Source: Leptasterias polaris (lineage: Eukaryota; Echinodermata; Asteroidea; Forcipulatida; Asteriidae). From it: DNA of 64,000 nt. A model generated the notes under the pieces. It made no database searches. It had not been told where the DNA came from and was given only the letters and a program-made list of their open reading frames with translations. The stretch spans positions 1,426,001 through 1,490,000 of the forward strand of contig JAZGTN010000011.1 in NCBI GenBank assembly GCA_037783415.1. The letters are read 5' to 3'. Shown in pieces: positions 58,785 to 64,000 of this stretch. How positions within the stretch are numbered: position 1 is the first letter of the stretch; each line of letters begins with the position of its first letter. The position numbers and the translations under genes were made by a program.

Positions 58785-58857
58785 GGGCTAGATAGCTCAG
58801 TTTGTAGAGCGCCGGCAAGTTAATCCAGAGGCCACAGGTTCAAGTTTGCTCTAGTCC
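58785..58857 (+). pseudogene. tRNA-like sequence (decayed tRNA or SINE head)
   Basis: The 7-bp acceptor stem (gggctag / ctagtcc, one wobble) and the D stem (gctc / gagc) are intact, and the T loop reads ttcaagt. However, the T stem has lost most pairs and the anticodon stem does not form with a 7-nt loop. It is therefore not a working tRNA. It probably belongs to a tRNA-derived repeat family. Confidence 0.6.
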
Positions 58858-59779
58858 ATTTTTCTTTGTTCAATTTAAAATTAGAAAAAAACACACACAA
58901 AAAAGACTTATTATAATACAAAAAAATCACGGCTCATTTTCACCACATTGATACCAATCCTATCATTTTTGATGGTCATTTTCATCAAAAGTGAGAGTTA
59001 CCAAGTGAAAATGTCTCATTGTTAATATTCTGTTCCAAAATCTACATAAAGAGAGCTACCATTTTCAACTGAAATTGTTACCAATGATGTAAAGAATGAG
59101 GACTGATCTCAAAATGATTAAGGAAGAAGGCGTGCCTCTCAAAGACTGGATGATTCCACGGCTGCACTGTCTGCTTTTATCTGAAGACGTCCAAACCTAG
59201 CTACGGTCACAGTGAAAGAGAATAAAAAAGTAAATAAAAACTAGCGTCAAATTGTTTGTGTCTTGTTGATAAGTCTCATACAGCCACATACTCTACGGTG
59301 CATTATGCAGCTGACTTGGCAAAAACTTGTTCTTTTTCGTGATGGTATGCCAAAATCGTCTCTGTAATTTACACAATACACAGGACATACAACTTTACAT
59401 CAGTTTAGAAGAACATGAGTTTGAGATGGAGCTCTGTTCAGAACTTTTATAAAAACACAAGTTCCAATTTAAATAAATGTCTGAACAGTAGTTGACTTTT
59501 AGGATAAAGGTAAGGGGCCATTCATAATCATCAAAGTTCGAGGTGGGTGGGTCAAAAGAAATATCTGAAAATCTAAATTCAGTTTTCAACAGAAAGATGA
59601 ACATTTTTCAATCATTGATTATTCAGAATGGTCCCTAAAACATAAATGCAGGCATCTGCATAAAGAAAAGGGCTGTAGTAACCCCCTGGCATTCACGTTA
59701 CTTGGTAGTCACTTAACAGCAACTACCAAAATTAGTTTGTTTGTACATCATAGCGTTAGGGAAGAGATGTAGAGAAAAA

Positions 59780-60062
59780 AACAGTAAAGTTACGTTTATT
59801 TGAAGAGGGCAGGGAGATGGAGACTAGTAAGCATTCAGTGTAGCTGGACCAATGATTTGGAACAATCTTCCTCCTGTCATTGTTTATCTCTATTTCGTAA
59901 AGCTCTTAAAACTCACCTCTATCTATGTTAGTTTGTGTTATGCGCGCCATGATCTTAATGGAATAATGCCGTATAAATTTTATTTGCTATGTTATGTTCA
60001 GGGATGTGATAGGCTGTTGAAGAAAAAACCTGAACTCTGACAGCAAAGCACGAAAGCTTGCG
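59780..60062 (+). mobile_element. LINE C-terminal remnant
   Basis: The frame near 59845-59920 reads A-G-P-M-I-W-N-N-L-P-P, then after a small frame change L-F-R-K-A-L-K-T-H-L. This is the usual end of CR1/Jockey-type LINE ORF2. It is short and decayed. Confidence 0.6.
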
Positions 60063-60294
60063 AGCTCGAAAACTTGCGAGCACGAAGCCCACTAATAATA
60101 TTAATCTTTTGTTTTAAAAGCCCTACTCTGCAATCTGGGGCATTATATATGGTTTTTCATAAATTTGATCTTAAGTTAAATAAAAACAAAAACATTTCAA
60201 TTTTTATTATTATTATTATATTTTTTTTGGGGGGGGGGGGGCAAAAAACCGGATTTATTTTTGGGGGGAGCAAACGGAGAAATCACATCCCTGT
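59998..60294. mobile_element. MITE with 'cagggatgtgat' termini
   Basis: 'cagggatgtgat' at 59999 is mirrored by 'atcacatccctg' at about 60282-60293. The interior has 'gaaagcttgcgagc' repeated words, an (att)n stretch and a G homopolymer near 60228-60241. Confidence 0.65.
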
Positions 60295-60442
60295 ATGTTA
60301 TGTTAGTAAGGTTATGTATGGCGAGGTCTCAAAAGGATGTGCCTTTATGAGTACAAATTGGGTGAGATTCAAATCCAAAACTGCTTGCTCTTCACTCAAC
60401 GACTCGATCACTGAAGAGAGGGCAGCTAGCTACACTCTCATC

Positions 60443-60516
60443 ATGGCAGCAGAACAACAGTACAAGAACAATCTCATGGACCCCGTGCACAGGCCGCCAT
60501 TGCTGAGGTCAAGCAG
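60443..60516 (+). CDS. Candidate first coding exon, antisense to SLC46 3' end
   Basis: The ATG at 60443 opens M-A-A-E-Q-Q-Y-K-N-N-L-M-D-P-V-H-R-P-P and runs to 'aagcag' followed by GTTATG, a weak donor. The composition looks coding. No downstream exon was found and no family recognised, so this may be chance. Confidence 0.2.
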
Positions 60517-60850
60517 GTTATGTGCAACTCTCATTCAATGAACTCAGTGAGGGCGCTGTTTGAGCTTGTGACTCTATAGGCAAGGGGTCTACTGATTTAA
60601 ATTTCAAGCAATTCAACTGGTCTATCTAGTCAAAATACCTTTAAAGGATTTAGTACGTACATCAGTAAAAAAAAATACATAAAACACTTTGCTGTATTGG
60701 TTGAGTAACAAAGCACTGATTGAATACTCGAAAGAGAATACCAGAAAAGATGTATAAAAGAGACAAAAGGAAGGTCTTTCAGCACATTGTTTGACAGAGT
60801 TTGTATTTGAGCAAACCTTTAAAGCAAGAGCTGTGATGAGTGGTGAGACG

Positions 60851-63800
60851 TTATGTATCACCATGAACTGAGGCTTCTTTACCTTCCCCTGATGCTCTGG
60901 ATGGACTGTATCTTGCACTTCCCTTCTGAAGGTCTCGAATCCATCTTCAAATTACAACATCAAAATTTGTCTGATCAAATCAAGGTAAAACAATCGTCTG
61001 GCATATGATGATTGGTTAAGTCTGATGACAATTTAACCAATCACGTCTGTTTGTGGTGGTGGATCTTTATTGATTAAACGAGACATATTTAGTGATAATG
61101 GAGATTTGTAACCAACAGACATAATGAAGCTAAACCACTGTCCACAACCAAGCAAAGTTGACTACTTGGAGCAAGTTCGAGTCCGCACATTTAGTCGACA
61201 TGTGGTTGAACACTGACTAGCAACGGACATGCCAAGTGACGTACTCACTCAAACGACTCATTTGGAAGTCTAGTCAACAATCGGTACGGCATTCAAGCTG
61301 TTTTGCTACAGTTTCACTGGTTCCCTTATGCGCTTTATAAGGGGTTTGCATGAAACAAAGCTACTGGGACCAGGGAAGAAACCATGGTCCTGAGGCTGGT
61401 TCCAAATGGTCGACCACAGTAGTCAACCAATGGTCGGCCAGCCTTGGTTTGAGTCAAAATAGTCAACCTATAGTTAACCATGGCCGTCACACTGTATGAA
61501 GGCACAACCAGCATTAATTCCAGTGCCATCTGTCCCTCTTTGTATGGGTGAAACCAAGCGCAGCACAGTAGGTACATGCCTGTGCATGCTACACAATGGA
61601 ATGTCCGAGTGAATATACACGTCAGCCGTCCGACTGACTGCAAAACATTGAGGGCGCTTTGAAATGTTCCAGGTGTTAAAACGTCCAGATTTTTTGAGTG
61701 TATACACGTCATAGTCAAACTAATTTCAAATGGAGCTTGTTTGCCAGTCAAGTATGACTACAAAATCGAGGATTCTGTATTTCAACACCACTGTTCTATT
61801 ATGATTTTGACAAATTGTTTCGGGTGTCGAGAGTAACTTACAACATCAACAGCATTGGCACGATCAATAAGACAGCCATGACGATGAAGACGAAACCTCC
61901 ATCAATGATATCCTTGGTATTGCTGTACAGTGCGTTGAACACTGCGGAGGATAGGAATGTCGTCAGGGTTTCCATGGCTCCAGTTAGGGAAAACATTCCA
62001 CCTGGAATTGGGACGGCAACATTTGACAGCGATTCAATAATATTCTACAGCGCTACAATTTCACCAGGGATTTCTTGGCTCTGGTCTGATTCTGCTACTA
62101 TTACTAATAATTCCCAAAAAGGAAAACCAGATGACTGGTAATTCAAGGTCTTAAAAAAAAAATAATAATAAAATTTGTTTTCATGTAAAATTGGGTACCA
62201 CTGTGTGCACTTTCAGGACTAGTACTGCCAAGACCATGATTACCAAGAAAAATTTACAGCTCTCCGTGTTTTTGTTTACGGGGCTTGCTGATTGTGTAAT
62301 AAACTGGGGTTTTCAGATTGACCTTTCTGATTATTTGATTAAGGCTTGCTTTTCCCGCGATTATTTTGCTTCAATTCCGATTCACTGAGCCTTCTAAGAG
62401 TACATTTGGTCTTTTTTCCCAACTGAAAAGCAAAACAGTGAAAGATTGTTTTCATCTACATTTCAGCCAAAAGAACGGCAAATAATTCCTTATTGAGTAT
62501 TTGAAATTTAAAATAAAGAACTGTTGCTGTTGTTCAACTTACCTTGTTCATTGTTGCCAACGTTCTTGGAGAGAAGGGATCTTGTAATGGCTGCTGGGAT
62601 GCCAGCTGGTGCGTACAGAATGGTCACTAAATCAAAATTGAACGAAAAGCACATGTTACAAACAGGTATATTTCACACAACCATGAACATTAACATTTCC
62701 GCTTTAGTCCAGTCCACCATTTTGCAAGACCCTATTGACTTCGAAATTCAAACTAAAATAACCTACAGGTTTATAGGAAAACAACCTTTTGGTGCTTAAT
62801 GGCAACTTATTATTTTGACAGCAAAATCAAGGCTCGTGCTTTTCAACACAAAAATACCCCATCCCCCACAAATTGTCTCCATCCTCGATGCAATAGCACT
62901 CTGCACGAATGCCTAAATAGAAGCCCAATATGGTGATGTCACGCAAGTACTCGGATCCCAGACAATGTGTCAAATTTCACTGATGTAGGAACGCGTACAT
63001 GTCCAAGCCATTGCTGTTTACTTGCGTCGTGTGTACTGTATTACTGCAGTCCGGCACTCCTATGTGGTAATCACATGAGTGGTGGAAAGTTTGTCTGCCA
63101 GCCAGGTATATTTTGAGCGACTTCGGCGTCATTAGTGCAGTGCCATTATTACACATAATATACATTTTTGTCAGTTACACATTTACAAATCAGCAAGTCA
63201 TAAAACCTTAATGATTTGATTGAATGTCTTCTTAAAAAAAAAAAAATTATGTCTGATCCCTTAAGCTGAGATGGAATATTGTTATACCTCGGATTGAAAT
63301 GGACACGTACATGTGAAGGGTTACATCTTATACCAAAAGAACACAACCTTACAACAGAAAGTCCCTACAAACATATGATTACCAATGCTTTATGAGAATC
63401 CAAAAAGTACTTACTCAAGAAAACCGTCATAGTGTCTCTAGCGAAGGCAATCATGATCATTGAGCCACTGCGGAACAGGAGAGCAATGATGGCTATGACA
63501 GTGTCAGGAGCTGTGGTTAATCTCAGTAGAGGCATCCCAATCATTAACGTCAAGGCAGCTACACCACTCTTAAGCCCCTGATAAAAACCTGATAGAGACA
63601 TACAGTGAATGATTTCATAATAATAAAGAAAGAGTCAATGCTGATGAAAAAGTTAAACAATATGACTCAAGATCTAAGAAAATAAGTTGAAATTATGAAA
63701 TTTCCACCTTTCAATATACCTTGGAGTTACCAACTTCAAGGAGCTTTGGAGAACAGTTTCAACAGTGGAACAAAGAGCCTGATTTATTTTTATCTGTGGA

Positions 63801-64000
63801 AATTACTGCAATTTTTTCCTCACCAGGAATACATGAAAAATGTGGGCACAAATCCACACTTTGCTAATCAGGATCACCAGAGCTTGAGCCCAGTGTGCTT
63901 AACTGACCGCTAGGCCACGATACGCATCGTTAATCAAAAGTGCTCAACTCTGCGCATGACATACTTACCAACTGTTGAAGCATCAAAACCCAAGGGTGCT
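60851..64000 (-). CDS. SLC46-family major facilitator transporter, 3' half, partial
   Basis: Exons in transcript order: 64000-63969 (cut by the window edge), 63588-63415, 62626-62543, 62001-61842 and a proposed last exon 60944-60851. Junctions 1-4 are in phase. The SLC46 family comprises proton-coupled folate and related transporters with 12 membrane helices. Here the C-terminal six are covered: G-F-D-A-S-T-V-G-F-Y-Q-G-L-K, hydrophobic A-A-L-T-L-M-I-G-M, S-G-S-M-I-M-I-A-F-A-R-D-T, A-G-I-P-A-A-I-T-R-S-L-L-S-K, E-Q-G-G-M-F-S-L, L-S-S-A-V-F-N-A-L-Y and V-L-L-I-V-P-M-L-L-M-L. These match the order of SLC46A members. The last exon (acceptor TTGAAG, weak) gives a basic cytosolic tail (L-W-I-R-D-L-Q-K-G-S) and a stop; I give it about 0.5. 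Which of SLC46A1-3 it resembles most cannot be decided. Confidence 0.82.
63690..63795. repeat. Copy of the dispersed repeat of 12190-12245, SLC46 intron
   Basis: 'atttccacctttcaatatac' followed by 'ttggagttaccaacttcaag' and 'gagcttt' corresponds to 12200-12250. It sits in the intron between the two rightmost SLC46 exons. Confidence 0.6.

Noticed and set aside
58785..58857. Functional tRNA gene
   Set aside because: The acceptor and D stems pair, but the T and anticodon stems do not.
61335..61751. 138-codon minus-strand open frame as a separate gene
   Set aside because: It lies in the last proposed SLC46 intron, has no recognisable domain and overlaps repeated 'agtcaacca' words.

Overview
The window is nuclear DNA from an intron-rich, AT-rich animal genome. 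I infer an echinoderm, most likely a sea star. The evidence is an array of hyalin-repeat (HYR) exons, several MITE and tRNA-SINE families that look echinoderm-like from memory, and animal-type genes (MAP10, MRPL4, SLC46). There is no bacterial or viral gene organisation. Species and assembly placement cannot be fixed from the sequence alone.

Layout. (1) 0.4-5.2 kb, minus strand: four consecutive exons of an HYR-domain gene, each one HYR module with phase-1 boundaries; the gene continues to the left. (2) 5.2-12.7 kb: no convincing host gene; old repeats, a decayed transposase fragment and a 42-nt palindrome. (3) 12.7-20.9 kb, minus strand: a complete three-exon MAP10-like gene (microtubule-associated protein 10), 978 codons with consistent splice phases. 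(4) 22-41 kb, minus strand: two tandem paralogues of an unrecognised small secreted Cys-containing protein (about 238 residues, four coding exons). Exons 2-4 and their introns are nearly identical, but the signal-peptide exons are unrelated. The second copy is invaded by a MITE, a LINE fragment, a 22-nt minisatellite and a near-complete LINE. (5) 38-48 kb: a cluster of inverted repeats and foldback elements, a 375-bp tandem duplication, MITEs and homopolymer runs. (6) 48.56-55.70 kb, plus strand: a complete nine-exon MRPL4 gene (mitochondrial ribosomal protein uL4m, 319 aa), with MITEs and SINEs in its introns. (7) 55.8-60.8 kb: repeats, a tRNA-like pseudogene and LINE remnants. (8) 60.85-64.0 kb, minus strand: the 3' half of an SLC46-family major-facilitator transporter gene that runs off the right edge.

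The genes do not form a pathway; this is ordinary animal gene neighbourhood plus heavy transposon load. The observations most worth following are the paralogue pair with exchanged signal-peptide exons, a double hairpin whose loop is inverted between copies (46.37-46.55 kb), and a foldback element with a GC-rich, coding-like core (38.5-39.1 kb). I saw no CRISPR array, rRNA gene or functional-looking tRNA.
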